In this document: positions 52,951 to 64,000 of the stretch, in pieces
How positions within the stretch are numbered: the first letter of the stretch is position 1
How the letters are laid out: every line of letters begins with the position of its first letter
The notes under the pieces: model-generated
Databases searched by the model: none
Told to the model about the DNA's origin: nothing
Seen by the model: the letters and a program-made list of their open reading frames with translations, nothing else
Program-made: the position numbers and the translations under genes
Assembly: GCF_000179235.2 (NCBI RefSeq)
Contig: NZ_CP039373.1
Location: forward strand, 2,576,554 to 2,640,553
DNA from: Synechococcus sp. CB0101
GTDB taxonomy: Bacteria > Cyanobacteriota > Cyanobacteriia > PCC-6307 > Cyanobiaceae
Direction: 5' to 3'
Length of the DNA: 64,000 nucleotides

Positions 52951-54363
52951 ATGGCACACCGGCTGCGCGGGCGGGCTGTTCTGGCTCTCTGTGTTGGCTT
53001 GCTTCAAGCCTGCGGCCACCAGAGTGGGCGGCTGGTGGGAGCCAAGGCAGCTGATCTGCCTCTGCCCGATGGGATTGAGGTGGCGTTCAACCACCGCGAA
53101 GACCGCCACTACCGCAGCCCCATCCACGCCGAGCACCGCAACGGCGACAACCTCGAAGCCTTCGTGATCGGTGCGATCGAGGCCGCCGAGCAGGAGGTGC
53201 TGGTGGCGGTGCAGGAGCTATCACTGCCATCGATCGCACAGGCCCTGGTGCGTCAACACCGGAAGGGCGTGCACGTGAAGGTGGTTCTCGAGAACACCTA
53301 CAGCTCCCCCTGGAGTGAGCAACACGACGCCGAGCTCGATGGCCATGCCCGCCAACGGCGTCAGCTGCTGATGGCACTCGCCGATCAAAACCGTGATGGG
53401 GTGGTGAGCCTGGAGGAACAACAGGCCGGCGATGCCGTGGCGCTGCTGAACGCGGCAGGGGTGCCCTGGCTCGACGACACCGCCGATGGGAGCAAAGGCA
53501 GCGGCCTGATGCACAGCAAATATGTGGTGGTGGATCGCCGGCTGGTGGTCACCGGATCGGCCAACTTCACCGCCTCCGGCATGCATGGTGATGCCGCGGA
53601 TCGGCGCACCCGCGGCAACGTGAACCATCTGCTCCAGCTGGAGAGTGCAGCCCTGGCGGAGCTATTTGCAAGCGACTTCAACTGCATGTGGGGCGATGGC
53701 CCCGGCGGAGAGCCCGACAGCCGCTTCGGGCTGGCCAAACAATCCGGCCATGCCACGCGGGTGTTGGTGGGCGACATTCCCGTGGAGGTGCTGTTTGCCC
53801 CTCATCCGCGCCGTGATCCCAGCCACGGCCTCCAGCTGATCGGCAGCGCCCTGGCCGCCGCTGAACAGCGGGTCGACCTGGCGCTGTTTGTGTTTTCAGC
53901 CCAAGCCCTCACCGACGTGATCGCTGATTTGCAGACCAAGGGCGTGAAACTGCGTTTGCTGGCCGACCCGGGCTTTGCCAGCCGCTCCTTTTCCGAAGTG
54001 CTCGATCTGCTTGGTGTGTCCATGGCGGATCGCCACTGCAAGCTGGAAGCCGGTAACCGCCCGCTGCAGGAGGCTGCCGAAGGCGTGGGCATCCCCCGAC
54101 TGGCACGTGGGGACAAGCTGCACCACAAGTTCGCCGTGATCGATGGCAAGACCGTGATCACAGGCAGCTTCAATTGGAGCCCCTCTGCCGCCCACCAAAA
54201 CGACGAGGTGCTGCTGCTGATCCACTCAGAGCAAGTTGCGGCACACTTCACCAGGGAGACGGATCGCCTCTGGAAGGGCGCAGAGCTGGGGATCTCAGAG
54301 CAGCTGCAGCGGAAACTGAACGAGAACCGCAGGCGCTGTGGCAGCGGGATCCAGCGGACCTAG
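52951..54363 (+). CDS. PLD-like lipoprotein with an EF-hand loop
   Basis: This is a 470-aa protein. A lipoprotein-like signal ends LLQAC at residue 21. Two phospholipase D HKD motifs are present: MHSKYVVVDRRLVVTGSANF (near residue 187) and HHKFAVIDGKTVITGSFNWS (near residue 391). Between the signal and the first HKD an EF-hand-like loop DQNRDGVVSLEE (residues 145-156) has Asp/Asn/Asp and a Glu in the expected ligand places. It is therefore a secreted, possibly Ca2+-controlled nuclease or phospholipase. Two HKD motifs in one chain imply a monomeric active site. Confidence 0.88.
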   Translation: MAHRLRGRAVLALCVGLLQACGHQSGRLVGAKAADLPLPDGIEVAFNHREDRHYRSPIHAEHRNGDNLEAFVIGAIEAAEQEVLVAVQELSLPSIAQALVRQHRKGVHVKVVLENTYSSPWSEQHDAELDGHARQRRQLLMALADQNRDGVVSLEEQQAGDAVALLNAAGVPWLDDTADGSKGSGLMHSKYVVVDRRLVVTGSANFTASGMHGDAADRRTRGNVNHLLQLESAALAELFASDFNCMWGDGPGGEPDSRFGLAKQSGHATRVLVGDIPVEVLFAPHPRRDPSHGLQLIGSALAAAEQRVDLALFVFSAQALTDVIADLQTKGVKLRLLADPGFASRSFSEVLDLLGVSMADRHCKLEAGNRPLQEAAEGVGIPRLARGDKLHHKFAVIDGKTVITGSFNWSPSAAHQNDEVLLLIHSEQVAAHFTRETDRLWKGAELGISEQLQRKLNENRRRCGSGIQRT

Positions 54364-54447
54364 GCGCCTGACAGACGCATTCCGTGACCGACGCCACACC
54401 AGACCCTTTTTTTGCTTCTAGGGTGATTTGAAGCCAACGGAGGGGCG

Positions 54448-54534
54448 ATGTTCACTGCCACTGCGCTGATTGCCGCTGCTGCGGTCACCCTGATGCTGAT
54501 GCCTGTGTTGGTGGTGCTCACGGAGTTGGGCTGA
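54448..54534 (+). CDS. Possible 28-aa single-helix protein
   Basis: ATG at 54448 follows GGAGGGG 3 bases upstream, a good ribosome-binding site. It encodes MFTATALIAAAAVTLMLMPV and ends LVVLTELG, one transmembrane helix. Size and composition are like small thylakoid subunits, but it matches none that I recognise (PetN, PsaM, PsbM and others differ). Confidence 0.4.
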   Translation: MFTATALIAAAAVTLMLMPVLVVLTELG

Positions 54535-54580
54535 GCATCAGTCATCCTCACGAGCAGCCCCCAGCACGCCCCATTGCGGC

Positions 54581-56353
54581 ATGACGTTCTCCCTCTCCGG
54601 CGCTGCGCAACCAACAGCCGTACTGGAGCAACTGGCTCTGCAAGCGATCAGGGCTCAGAACTATGCGGTTGCAGCTGAGCTCTATCAGCAGGCTGTCGCT
54701 CAAGGCGATGCCACAGCAGCGGCTTACAGCAACCTGGCGGCCCTGGAACTTCAATCCAACCGCATTGAAGCCGCAGCTGCGTTGCTAGAGCATGCCTTGC
54801 GGCTGGCTCCGAACAACGCTGAAGCCTGGCTGAATCTCGGAACTGCGCAACACGCGCTCGGCCGTAGCGCCAAGGCCGTTGAGAGCTTTCGGCAGGCGGC
54901 ATCCCTCAAACCAACCATGGCCAAGGCATACGCCAACCTTGGCCATGCCCTGCAAGCGATCCATGATCTGCCAGGCGCCTTGCAGGCCTACAGCCAAGCC
55001 CTCAGTCTGCAGCCGCTTTACCCAGAGGTGCTGTCAGCACGGGGAGTGGCCTTGCGGAAACAAGGGCACATCAACGAATCGATTGCATCGCTGCAGCAGG
55101 CCATCAATCAGCGATCCCCCTATCCCGAAGCATTGAACAACCTCGGGTTGAGCCTGCAGGAAGCGGGGCAACTCGAAGAGGCCCTGAACTGCTTTGAGCA
55201 AGCCCTGGCACTCACCCCCGAGCACCCCGAAATCCTCTCCAACCTTGGACTAGCGCTGATGGAGCAGGGGCGTATTGATCAAGCCAAAACCTGCTTCCAA
55301 CAAGCGCTGAACTACAACCCGCTCTACCCCGAAGCGCATCGGCATTTGGCCTATTGCGTTCATGGGCGAGATGATGCTGAACCGGAACAAGCTGCACGCG
55401 CCTGCCTAGAAGAGCTCCAAGATCACCCGAAGGCGTATCACCTGTCGTTCTGCATCGGCAAATACCAGCTGGATCGCCTGGATCCAGGAGCTGCTGAATG
55501 GTTTTGCAAAGCCAATCGGATGCGAGCCGAACAATTTGACAGCAGCTGGAGCCTGCCGAATGTGAACGATCTGCTCCAGCAAAACGAGACCTTGCTGCAG
55601 CAGCAGGCAGCCCATAGCAATCAATCGTCTCCTACATCAACCAAACCCAGGCTGATCTTCATCGTGGGGTTGCCACGATCGGGCTCCACCTTGGTGGAAA
55701 CAATCCTCAGTCAAAACAGCAGATTGATCGACCTGGGCGAAGTGGCTTACCTCAATCAAGCCATGACTGGCGCAGAGAATCTCGAGGCTGTGCGCCAGCA
55801 CTATCGATCCTCAATCGAAAACCGATCCGATTACAGCGCCGACGCAGAAGCCTGCAGCGACAAGTTTCTCTACAACTTTGCCTATGCACCACTGCTTGCG
55901 GCGGCCTTCCCGGATTGCCGAATCCTGCACGTTTACCGCAATCCGATGGACAACCTGTGGTCCACCTTCACCAATCACTTTGCCACGGGCAATGAATGGA
56001 CCTACAACCTGGACCACTCAGTGGCTTTCTATCACTTCTATCGCCAGATGATGGCCGCCCACGAGGAGCAGATGCCAGGAAAGATTTATCACCTCAACTA
56101 TGACCAGCTCACGCGGCAGCCTGAGCAGGTGATTCCCGGCTTAATCGAGCATTGCGGTTTCAACTGGGATGAGGCGTACCTGCATCCTGAACGGGGCCGG
56201 CGCCAAATTCACACCGCGAGTGTTGTGCAGGCCCGGGCACCGATCAACAGCCATTCCGTGGGACGGTGGCAGCACTACCGCGAATTGCTGCAGCCCTACG
56301 CCGATCAACTGGAGGCCCTGGGTTACGACACAGCCATAGAACCCATTGCATGA
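54581..56353 (+). CDS. TPR-repeat sulfotransferase-family protein
   Basis: This is a 590-aa protein. At least six TPR units occupy residues about 10-260 (for example AEAWLNLGTAQHALGRSAKA, PEILSNLGLALMEQGRID). A P-loop sulfotransferase domain starts with FIVGLPRSGSTLVETILSQN (near residue 360), the PAPS 5'-phosphosulfate loop, and continues to HVYRNPMDNLWSTF. It probably sulfates a carbohydrate or protein using PAPS; the acceptor is unknown. Confidence 0.9.
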   Translation: MTFSLSGAAQPTAVLEQLALQAIRAQNYAVAAELYQQAVAQGDATAAAYSNLAALELQSNRIEAAAALLEHALRLAPNNAEAWLNLGTAQHALGRSAKAVESFRQAASLKPTMAKAYANLGHALQAIHDLPGALQAYSQALSLQPLYPEVLSARGVALRKQGHINESIASLQQAINQRSPYPEALNNLGLSLQEAGQLEEALNCFEQALALTPEHPEILSNLGLALMEQGRIDQAKTCFQQALNYNPLYPEAHRHLAYCVHGRDDAEPEQAARACLEELQDHPKAYHLSFCIGKYQLDRLDPGAAEWFCKANRMRAEQFDSSWSLPNVNDLLQQNETLLQQQAAHSNQSSPTSTKPRLIFIVGLPRSGSTLVETILSQNSRLIDLGEVAYLNQAMTGAENLEAVRQHYRSSIENRSDYSADAEACSDKFLYNFAYAPLLAAAFPDCRILHVYRNPMDNLWSTFTNHFATGNEWTYNLDHSVAFYHFYRQMMAAHEEQMPGKIYHLNYDQLTRQPEQVIPGLIEHCGFNWDEAYLHPERGRRQIHTASVVQARAPINSHSVGRWQHYRELLQPYADQLEALGYDTAIEPIA

Positions 56354-56375
56354 TGGGGGCATCGTTCCGGTTGCG

Positions 56376-58528
<2,153 letters not shown>

Positions 58529-58565
58529 GGGGCCATATTGTAAAAACGTTGTCGACGATCAGCCC

Positions 58566-59117
58566 GTGCTGGACCCAAGCGTTCATGTCACGGCAGTGAT
58601 CACCCATCGAGTCCGGCCAGGCCGAGAGCCGGGCTACGAAACATGGATCAAAGGTATTTCCGTCGATGCACGCCGCTTCGACGGATACCTTGGCGCCCAT
58701 ATCCTCCGGCCCGAGCTGGGCGTGACAGAGGACCACGTCATCGTGGTGCAATTTGATACCTGCAAGAATCTCGATCGCTGGTTGCAATCGGAGACGCGTC
58801 GCGGCTGGGTAGAGCGCATCAAGCCGCTGATTCGTGAACCGGAATCCATCAAGGTTCACACGGGGCTGGAACCTTGGTTCCAGCTCCCCGAAGCATCGGC
58901 TCGCCCTGCCCCGATGCGATACAAACAGGCCCTGTTGGTTTGGCTGGGCGTGGCCATCATTTCACTACTGGTGGCCCCGCAGGTCAACGCTGTACTGGCC
59001 TCCTGGCCATTCCTTCTTCGCATCCTGGTGAATACAGGGATCACCGTAGCCCTACTCACCTATTGGGTAATGCCCTTCCTAACGCGTTGCTTTAAACGTT
59101 GGCTTTTCCAGACTTGA
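58566..59117 (+). CDS. Antibiotic-biosynthesis-monooxygenase-like membrane protein
   Basis: This is a 183-aa protein. An N-terminal ABM ferredoxin-like domain (HVTAVITHRVRPGREPGYET, VVQFDTCKNLDRWLQSETRR) is followed by two transmembrane helices (QALLVWLGVAIISLLVAP; FLLRILVNTGITVALLTY). ABM domains of this type are often small oxidases or heme-binding enzymes; this membrane-anchored form is of unknown function. A 170-base gap after it holds no gene I can support. Confidence 0.8.
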   Translation: MLDPSVHVTAVITHRVRPGREPGYETWIKGISVDARRFDGYLGAHILRPELGVTEDHVIVVQFDTCKNLDRWLQSETRRGWVERIKPLIREPESIKVHTGLEPWFQLPEASARPAPMRYKQALLVWLGVAIISLLVAPQVNAVLASWPFLLRILVNTGITVALLTYWVMPFLTRCFKRWLFQT

Positions 59118-59287
59118 ACCATCTAATTGGCCAACCGCCGATCCATCACCAAAACAACAACTTCCCAACGATCACTCAGACCAAGTGAAACCATGAATGG
59201 CGCTTGATCGCTAGAACTCGAACAGCACGCAACGGGTTGAACGCAGGCTGCGAACAACAAGCATCAGCAACAACAAAACGGCTGTAA

Positions 59288-59569
59288 TCAGCGGATGCCA
59301 CGACGACGGTGGTACTCAGCTTCAGGGCTACCGGCTTGGAGCTGACGGATCGACTCAATCGCAAACGCCGCCAGCGATCCGGATGCCACCAGAATTCCGT
59401 AGAAAGCCTGGAGCCTCGTTAAGGGCAGGTCAGCGGGAGTATGGCGCATGATGCTGTGCATCAAAGCCGCCACCAACACACCGAGGGCCGCTCCGCAGCC
59501 CATGGCAATAAGCACCTTCAAGGGATCAAAGCTGCCACGAGCAGGTTTTGAACGCGGTTCAGAGCGCAT
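59288..59569 (-). CDS. Small two-helix membrane protein downstream of the RND pump
   Basis: This is a 93-aa protein with hydrophobic helices (LKVLIAMGCGAALGVLVAAL; FYGILVASGSLAAFAI) and charged ends (MRSEPRSKPARG ... YHRRRGIR). It starts 4 bases after the RND transporter stop on the same strand, so probably the last gene of that unit. No family recognised. Confidence 0.65.
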   Translation of the reverse strand: MRSEPRSKPARGSFDPLKVLIAMGCGAALGVLVAALMHSIMRHTPADLPLTRLQAFYGILVASGSLAAFAIESIRQLQAGSPEAEYHRRRGIR

Positions 59570-59573
59570 CAGA

Positions 59574-62500
59574 TCAACTCAGGCTGGGTGTGCCATCGGG
59601 ATCATCATTAAAACGAGAGACCAGGCTCTTCATCACCACATAAAACACAGGCACCACAAACAACGACAACACGGTGGCGATCAAGAGCCCACCAAACACC
59701 ACAGCACCCAGAGAGGCCTGGCTGCGGGCACCAGCACCACTGGCAAACACCAGAGGAATAAAGCCAAACAGCGAGGAGATGGCCGTCATCAAGATCGGCC
59801 GCAGCCTTGAACTGGCCGCGAAGCGTGCTGCATCGAGGGCAGGATCACCAGCGGCCATGCGCTGATTAGCGAGATCAACGATCAAGATGCCGTTACCAGC
59901 GGCAAGGCCAATCAACATCACAAGGCCCACCTGGGCATAAACATTCAGCACCTCGCCACGCAAAGCCAGGAAGATCAGAGCCCCGAGCATCGCGGTTGGC
60001 ACTGTCATCAGAATAATCAGCGGGTCGCTATAGCTCTCATATTGAGCAGCCAGCACCAGATAAACCGCGAGGATGCCGAGGGCAAAAATCACCACTGCCA
60101 GAGCACCAGCCTTCACTTCTTCGCGGGAGATACCCGTCCAATCGAAGCCAAGCCCCTGAGCATCCTGGCGAGCAAAGAGGCGCTTCATCGCTTGAATCGC
60201 CTGTCCAGAGCTCTTGCCGGGTGCCGGTGTCCCCTCGATTTTGATCGAGCGGTAGAGATTGAAATGAGGCACCACACTGGGGCCTACAACCTGCTTCACC
60301 GTAAAGAATTCAGCCAGAGGAATCTGCTGCTCGCCGCTGCGATCCTTCACATACAAGGCAGCGAGTTGCTCGGGAGTAGCACGACTATCAGGCTGAGCCT
60401 GCACATACACGCGTCGCACTTTGCCCTCTTGGAAGGTGTCATTCACATACAGACCACCAAAGTTAACGCTGAACGACTGCATCGCCGCACCAAAATCAAC
60501 GTTAAGCGCAGCCATGCGATCACGATCCACCTTGATCTCAATCTGCGGCGATTCTGGAGAGAAGAGGGTGTAAACGCGCTTCAAGTCAGGATCAGCACTG
60601 GCGGCCTGAATGATCTGCAGGGCGTTGGCATTGAACGCTGGCAGGTCGTAAGCCCCGCCACTTTGATCAAGCAACTGGAATTCAAAACCGCCGCCGGTGC
60701 CATAGCCGGGGATGGCCGGGGGTTCCACCACAAACGTGCGGGCGCCAACCACATCCGCCGCCAACTTCTGGTTTAAGCGCTCCACGATCGCCGTCATGCT
60801 CTGGTCGGCCCCGCGTCGCTCGGCCCAGTTGCGGGTGCCGAAGAAAAAGAGGCCCTTGTTGGGGCTATTGCCATCGAGGCTGGCACCGCTGAACACCGAT
60901 GCAGCAGTGATATCCGGCTCACTACGCAGCACCTCTGCCACCTGGCGATTGATCCGTTCGGTCACCTGGGATGACACCCCCTCGGGAGCCTGAACAAACC
61001 CAATCGCGTAACCCTGATCTTCGATCGGCACAAAGCCGCCAGGAATGAGCTGGAACGCGATGGCGGTGAGCAGAACACCACCCGCGAGTCCGGCCATCAC
61101 CAAGCGCCTCTGATCGAGGGCCCACGCCAGGGCAGCGGCGTAGCGCTGTTCAACCAGGGCATAAAAACGGTTGAAACGCGTGAAGATCAGCGGCGTGCTC
61201 CAGCCCAGTGCCAAACCGAGGGCCGGGTAGAGCAACACAGGGAGCAGATTGGTGACCCCCACCAACACCAAGCCGCTGATCGCGCCACCAGCAGCCATCG
61301 GCAAGGTGAGTGCCCGGGAGCTGATCCGGCTGAGCACAAGTCCCAAGGCAGCAGCAGCAGCAAAGGGCAGAAGCACCAGCGCAGCCCCACCGCCGATCAC
61401 CAGCAATCCGTAGATGAATCCGATCACGGTGCCGGCCACCGCGTAGCCACGCCGACTGGGCGGCTCCGACTCCCGGCCCAGCAGCAGCGCTGACAGCATG
61501 GGCGAGAACGTGAGCGCGTTGAAGGTGGAAATCGCGATCGAGAAGATCACGGTGGCCGCAAACTGCTTGTAGATCGTGCCGGTGGCGCCGGGGAAGAACA
61601 GCACCGGCAGAAATACCGCAAACTTCACCAGAGAGGTGGCAATCACCGCGGAAAACAGCTCGTCCATCGTGGATTTCGCCGCCTGAAGCGCACTCATCCC
61701 CTGCGCCTTCTTGGCCGACGTGTCTTCAATCACCGTGATGGCATCGTCCACCACCAAACCGGTGGCCAACACCAAGCCAAACAGCGTTAGCTGATTGAGC
61801 GAGAAACCAAACCCCAGCACCAGGGCAAACGTGCCCACCAACGCCACGGGAATGGCAATACCCGGAACCAAGGTGGCTTTCCAATTCTGCAGAAACAGAA
61901 ACAGGATCAACACCACCAGCACCACCGCATCCCGCAGGGAATTCACCACTCCCTGAATGGAAGCCGAGATGAAATCAGTGTTGTCGTAGATCTTCTCCAT
62001 CTTCATACCCACCGGCATCGTCGCGGCGAAGTCAGCCAGCACTTTCTTCACACCACTCGATACATCCAGGGCATTACTGCCGCTGAGCTGATACACCGCG
62101 AGTCCAACCGAGGGGACACCCTGCTTGTCGGTGGCACTCACTGCATAGGTTTCTCCACCCAGCTCCACGCGACCGACATCGCGCAACCGCACCAGGCCAC
62201 CATCTTCGGTGGACCGAACAATCAAGTTTTCGAATTCTTCAACGCTGCGCAGCCGCCCCTGAAGCTGCACCGTAAAGGTGTATTCCTGCCCCTCGGGCGA
62301 GGGCTCACCGCCAACCTGACCGGCGGGAACCAGACGATTTTGGCTCGTCAGTTGACTCACCACATCAGTCGATGTGAGGCTGTAAGCGGTGAGCTTTTCA
62401 GGATCGAGCCACAAGCGGAAGGCCAGTTTGCGGTTGCCGAAATAGGTGAGATCGCCAACACCCTTCACACGCTTGATCGCGTCAGTCAGGTTGAGATCCA

Positions 62501-62987
62501 GCAGGCCACTGATGGTTTCAGGGCTATAAACGACCTGTTCAGGGTCTTCGCTTCCAAAGTTGTAAACCAACAGAATGGAGTTGGAGGCTTTATTCACAGA
62601 GACGCCAGCCTTCCGCACTTCCTCAGGCAGCTGCGGCTCAGCAAGGGCAACCCGATTTTGCACATTCACCTGGTTGATATCGCCGTCAGTTCCACTGTTG
62701 AACGCAACACTGATAGAACTCACACCATCAGCGGAGCTCGATGATGTGATGAAATCCATATTTTCCACACCATTAATCTGCTGCTCGAGCACGCTGGTCA
62801 CACCCTGCTCCACAGACACAGCATCAGCACCGGTGTACGTCGCTCGCACCTTCACGGTGGGCGGGGCAATATCCGGAAGGTTTTCGATCGGCAGAATCGG
62901 GATAGCAATCAGCCCTGCGATCACGATCAACAGGCTGCAGACCGTCGTCAGCACCGGCCGGGTGATGAATTGATTAGAAGCAGACAT
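59574..62987 (-). CDS. RND multidrug efflux transporter (HAE1/AcrB family), long form
   Basis: This is a 1,137-aa proton-driven inner-membrane pump. The N-terminus FITRPVLTTVCSLLIVIAGL is typical. The proton-relay Asp pair lies in GLVLATGLVVDDAITVIED, and AARFAASSRLRPILMTAISS lies near the end. It is about 85-90 residues longer than AcrB. The extra part (about residues 505-600) follows LLGRESEPPSRRGYAV and contains three or four more hydrophobic segments before FYALVEQRYAAALAWAL. It lies 9 bases downstream of its adaptor gene. Confidence 0.94.
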   Translation of the reverse strand: MSASNQFITRPVLTTVCSLLIVIAGLIAIPILPIENLPDIAPPTVKVRATYTGADAVSVEQGVTSVLEQQINGVENMDFITSSSSADGVSSISVAFNSGTDGDINQVNVQNRVALAEPQLPEEVRKAGVSVNKASNSILLVYNFGSEDPEQVVYSPETISGLLDLNLTDAIKRVKGVGDLTYFGNRKLAFRLWLDPEKLTAYSLTSTDVVSQLTSQNRLVPAGQVGGEPSPEGQEYTFTVQLQGRLRSVEEFENLIVRSTEDGGLVRLRDVGRVELGGETYAVSATDKQGVPSVGLAVYQLSGSNALDVSSGVKKVLADFAATMPVGMKMEKIYDNTDFISASIQGVVNSLRDAVVLVVLILFLFLQNWKATLVPGIAIPVALVGTFALVLGFGFSLNQLTLFGLVLATGLVVDDAITVIEDTSAKKAQGMSALQAAKSTMDELFSAVIATSLVKFAVFLPVLFFPGATGTIYKQFAATVIFSIAISTFNALTFSPMLSALLLGRESEPPSRRGYAVAGTVIGFIYGLLVIGGGAALVLLPFAAAAALGLVLSRISSRALTLPMAAGGAISGLVLVGVTNLLPVLLYPALGLALGWSTPLIFTRFNRFYALVEQRYAAALAWALDQRRLVMAGLAGGVLLTAIAFQLIPGGFVPIEDQGYAIGFVQAPEGVSSQVTERINRQVAEVLRSEPDITAASVFSGASLDGNSPNKGLFFFGTRNWAERRGADQSMTAIVERLNQKLAADVVGARTFVVEPPAIPGYGTGGGFEFQLLDQSGGAYDLPAFNANALQIIQAASADPDLKRVYTLFSPESPQIEIKVDRDRMAALNVDFGAAMQSFSVNFGGLYVNDTFQEGKVRRVYVQAQPDSRATPEQLAALYVKDRSGEQQIPLAEFFTVKQVVGPSVVPHFNLYRSIKIEGTPAPGKSSGQAIQAMKRLFARQDAQGLGFDWTGISREEVKAGALAVVIFALGILAVYLVLAAQYESYSDPLIILMTVPTAMLGALIFLALRGEVLNVYAQVGLVMLIGLAAGNGILIVDLANQRMAAGDPALDAARFAASSRLRPILMTAISSLFGFIPLVFASGAGARSQASLGAVVFGGLLIATVLSLFVVPVFYVVMKSLVSRFNDDPDGTPSLS

Positions 62988-62996
62988 GCAGCAACC

Positions 62997-64000
62997 TCAA
63001 TTCGTCACGGCAACAGGCATGCCATGGCGCAGCTTCAACAAGTTGCTCGTGATCACCATCTGCCCAGCACGCAGTCCCGAGAGCACTGGGTAGCGGTTCT
63101 CCTGGATGGCACCCAGCGTCACGGGTGTCTGCAAGGCAAAACGGGTGCCCGCCGGCAGACGGCGCAACTTCTCAACCGGAGCCTGCCCCGGTTGCGCCTC
63201 CAGATCCTTCAAGGTGCCCACCCGCCACACAAAACTCTGACCGGAGGTCTGTCGCACCGCAACAAAGGGAACCGCTGGCTGCTCGCGGCTATCCAGCAAC
63301 AAACGGGTGCGCAAGCGCTGGCCGTTGCGCAAGACACCTCCTGGATTTGGGAGCAGGGCTTTCACCAAGAGGGCCTGATTGCCGGCGGTCACCGTGGGAT
63401 CCACCGAGCTGACGCGGGTTTCAGCCAACACCTTGGTCGTTCCCGGCAGACTCAGCTGCACCGGCAACCCCACCCGAATGCGCTCGGCATAGGTGGAGGG
63501 CACTTCAACACGGGCCAACAAGGTGTTGTTTTTAATCAGCTTGGTGAAGGGATCACCCGCTCTCAGCACATCCCCGATCTTCACCTGAACATCCGCCACC
63601 ACCCCGGGCAACGGTGACAGCAGATTGCTGTAGGCCAGATCCGCTTGCTTGGCGATCACCGCCTCTCGGGCTGAGATGTATTGAGCCTTGAATTCATCGC
63701 GCTGCTGAGCAGTCGCAGCACCTTGTGGCACAAGAAACTCGTAGCGCTGCCAGTTGAGCTTTGCCTTCTGCTCCTGAGCCTTGAGATCAGCCAATTCAGC
63801 CCGGATCTGCGCCTGATCAAGCACCAGCAACAACTGCCCCTGCTTCACCACATCGCCCTGGGAGATCGGCAACTGCTGAATGCGTCCCGATGCCTGGGCC
63901 GCCAGCTGGACAAGCTCGTAGGCCTCCAAGGTGCTCACCGTATCGATCGCATCGCTGAAGCGAGCCGACGCAACAGGTGCCAACGTGACGGCTAATGGCT
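62997..64000 (-). CDS. RND efflux periplasmic adaptor (membrane fusion protein), 5' end missing
   Basis: This is the periplasmic linker of the pump. It has a barrel-sandwich region (VQLAAQASGRIQQLPISQGD), a short coiled coil (LADLKAQEQKAKLNWQRYEF), the returning lipoyl half (LLSPLPGVVADVQVKIGDVL), then beta-barrel and membrane-proximal domains. The frame is open to the window edge (PLAVTLAPVASARF, the end of a likely signal), so the start lies outside. First gene of the unit with the RND pump. Confidence 0.92.
   Translation of the reverse strand, partial: PLAVTLAPVASARFSDAIDTVSTLEAYELVQLAAQASGRIQQLPISQGDVVKQGQLLLVLDQAQIRAELADLKAQEQKAKLNWQRYEFLVPQGAATAQQRDEFKAQYISAREAVIAKQADLAYSNLLSPLPGVVADVQVKIGDVLRAGDPFTKLIKNNTLLARVEVPSTYAERIRVGLPVQLSLPGTTKVLAETRVSSVDPTVTAGNQALLVKALLPNPGGVLRNGQRLRTRLLLDSREQPAVPFVAVRQTSGQSFVWRVGTLKDLEAQPGQAPVEKLRRLPAGTRFALQTPVTLGAIQENRYPVLSGLRAGQMVITSNLLKLRHGMPVAVTN

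Overview
The window is about 64 kb of GC-rich chromosome from a phycobilisome-containing picocyanobacterium of the Synechococcus/Cyanobium type (alpha-cyanobacteria, probably a freshwater or brackish high-GC strain). The evidence is a circularly permuted two-piece tmRNA with the tag ANNIVRFSRQTAPVAA, psbX, ycf66, a high-light-inducible protein, a CpcS/CpeS-type bilin lyase, the rod-core linker cpcG, cyanobacterial DUF3747, DUF4912 and YggT proteins, and a suf operon headed by ftrC and divergent from sufR. Most of the window is compact housekeeping DNA with short gaps and many start/stop overlaps.

Layout. 1-4.0 kb: 3' end of pnp, cysQ, rsmI, small envelope proteins, and a DNA-binding-like gene that needs a -1 frameshift. 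4.1-8.3 kb: an accessory island. It starts at tRNA-Arg(TCT), carries a perfect 15-bp hairpin, two double-glycine-leader peptide genes behind a shared ~100-base repeat, and one IS3-type element inserted inside another. It ends at a degenerate copy of the 3' half of the same tRNA, just beyond which lies a third double-glycine peptide. 8.3-14.7 kb: dnaJ-like, a CPHC thioredoxin-like protein, a Nif11 protein, YbjQ, permuted ssrA, an RlmL-like methyltransferase, an Na+/H+ antiporter and two envelope proteins. 14.7-21.2 kb: smc (frameshifted), PRC-barrel protein, msrB, LpxB-related protein, tRNA-Leu(GAG). 21.4-30 kb: accC, yggT, psbX, ycf66, two WD/TolB-like lipoproteins, hli, an ABC exporter with a low-GC core, HIT, comM, rpsU. 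30-42.7 kb: DUF3747, def, S9 peptidase, two overlapping GltS-like symporters, an mtnA/class II aldolase pair, a phosphoesterase, and an amine oxidase with two methyltransferases.

42.7-49.1 kb: ftrC-sufBCDS on the minus strand, divergent from sufR across a gap holding an 18-base inverted repeat. 49.1-54.6 kb: EamA transporter, bilin lyase, cpcG, DUF4912 protein and a PLD-like lipoprotein with an EF-hand loop. 54.6-64 kb: TPR-sulfotransferase, pgm, a monooxygenase-like membrane protein, and an RND efflux pump with its adaptor running off the end.

Four single-base frameshifts recur: the HTH gene, both IS orfB genes and smc. Because smc is normally intact, some may be assembly errors. The most unusual region is the island. 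It holds three candidate secreted peptides with bacteriocin/RiPP-type leaders, but no maturation enzyme or C39 exporter is visible here, so their processing would have to come from elsewhere in the genome.
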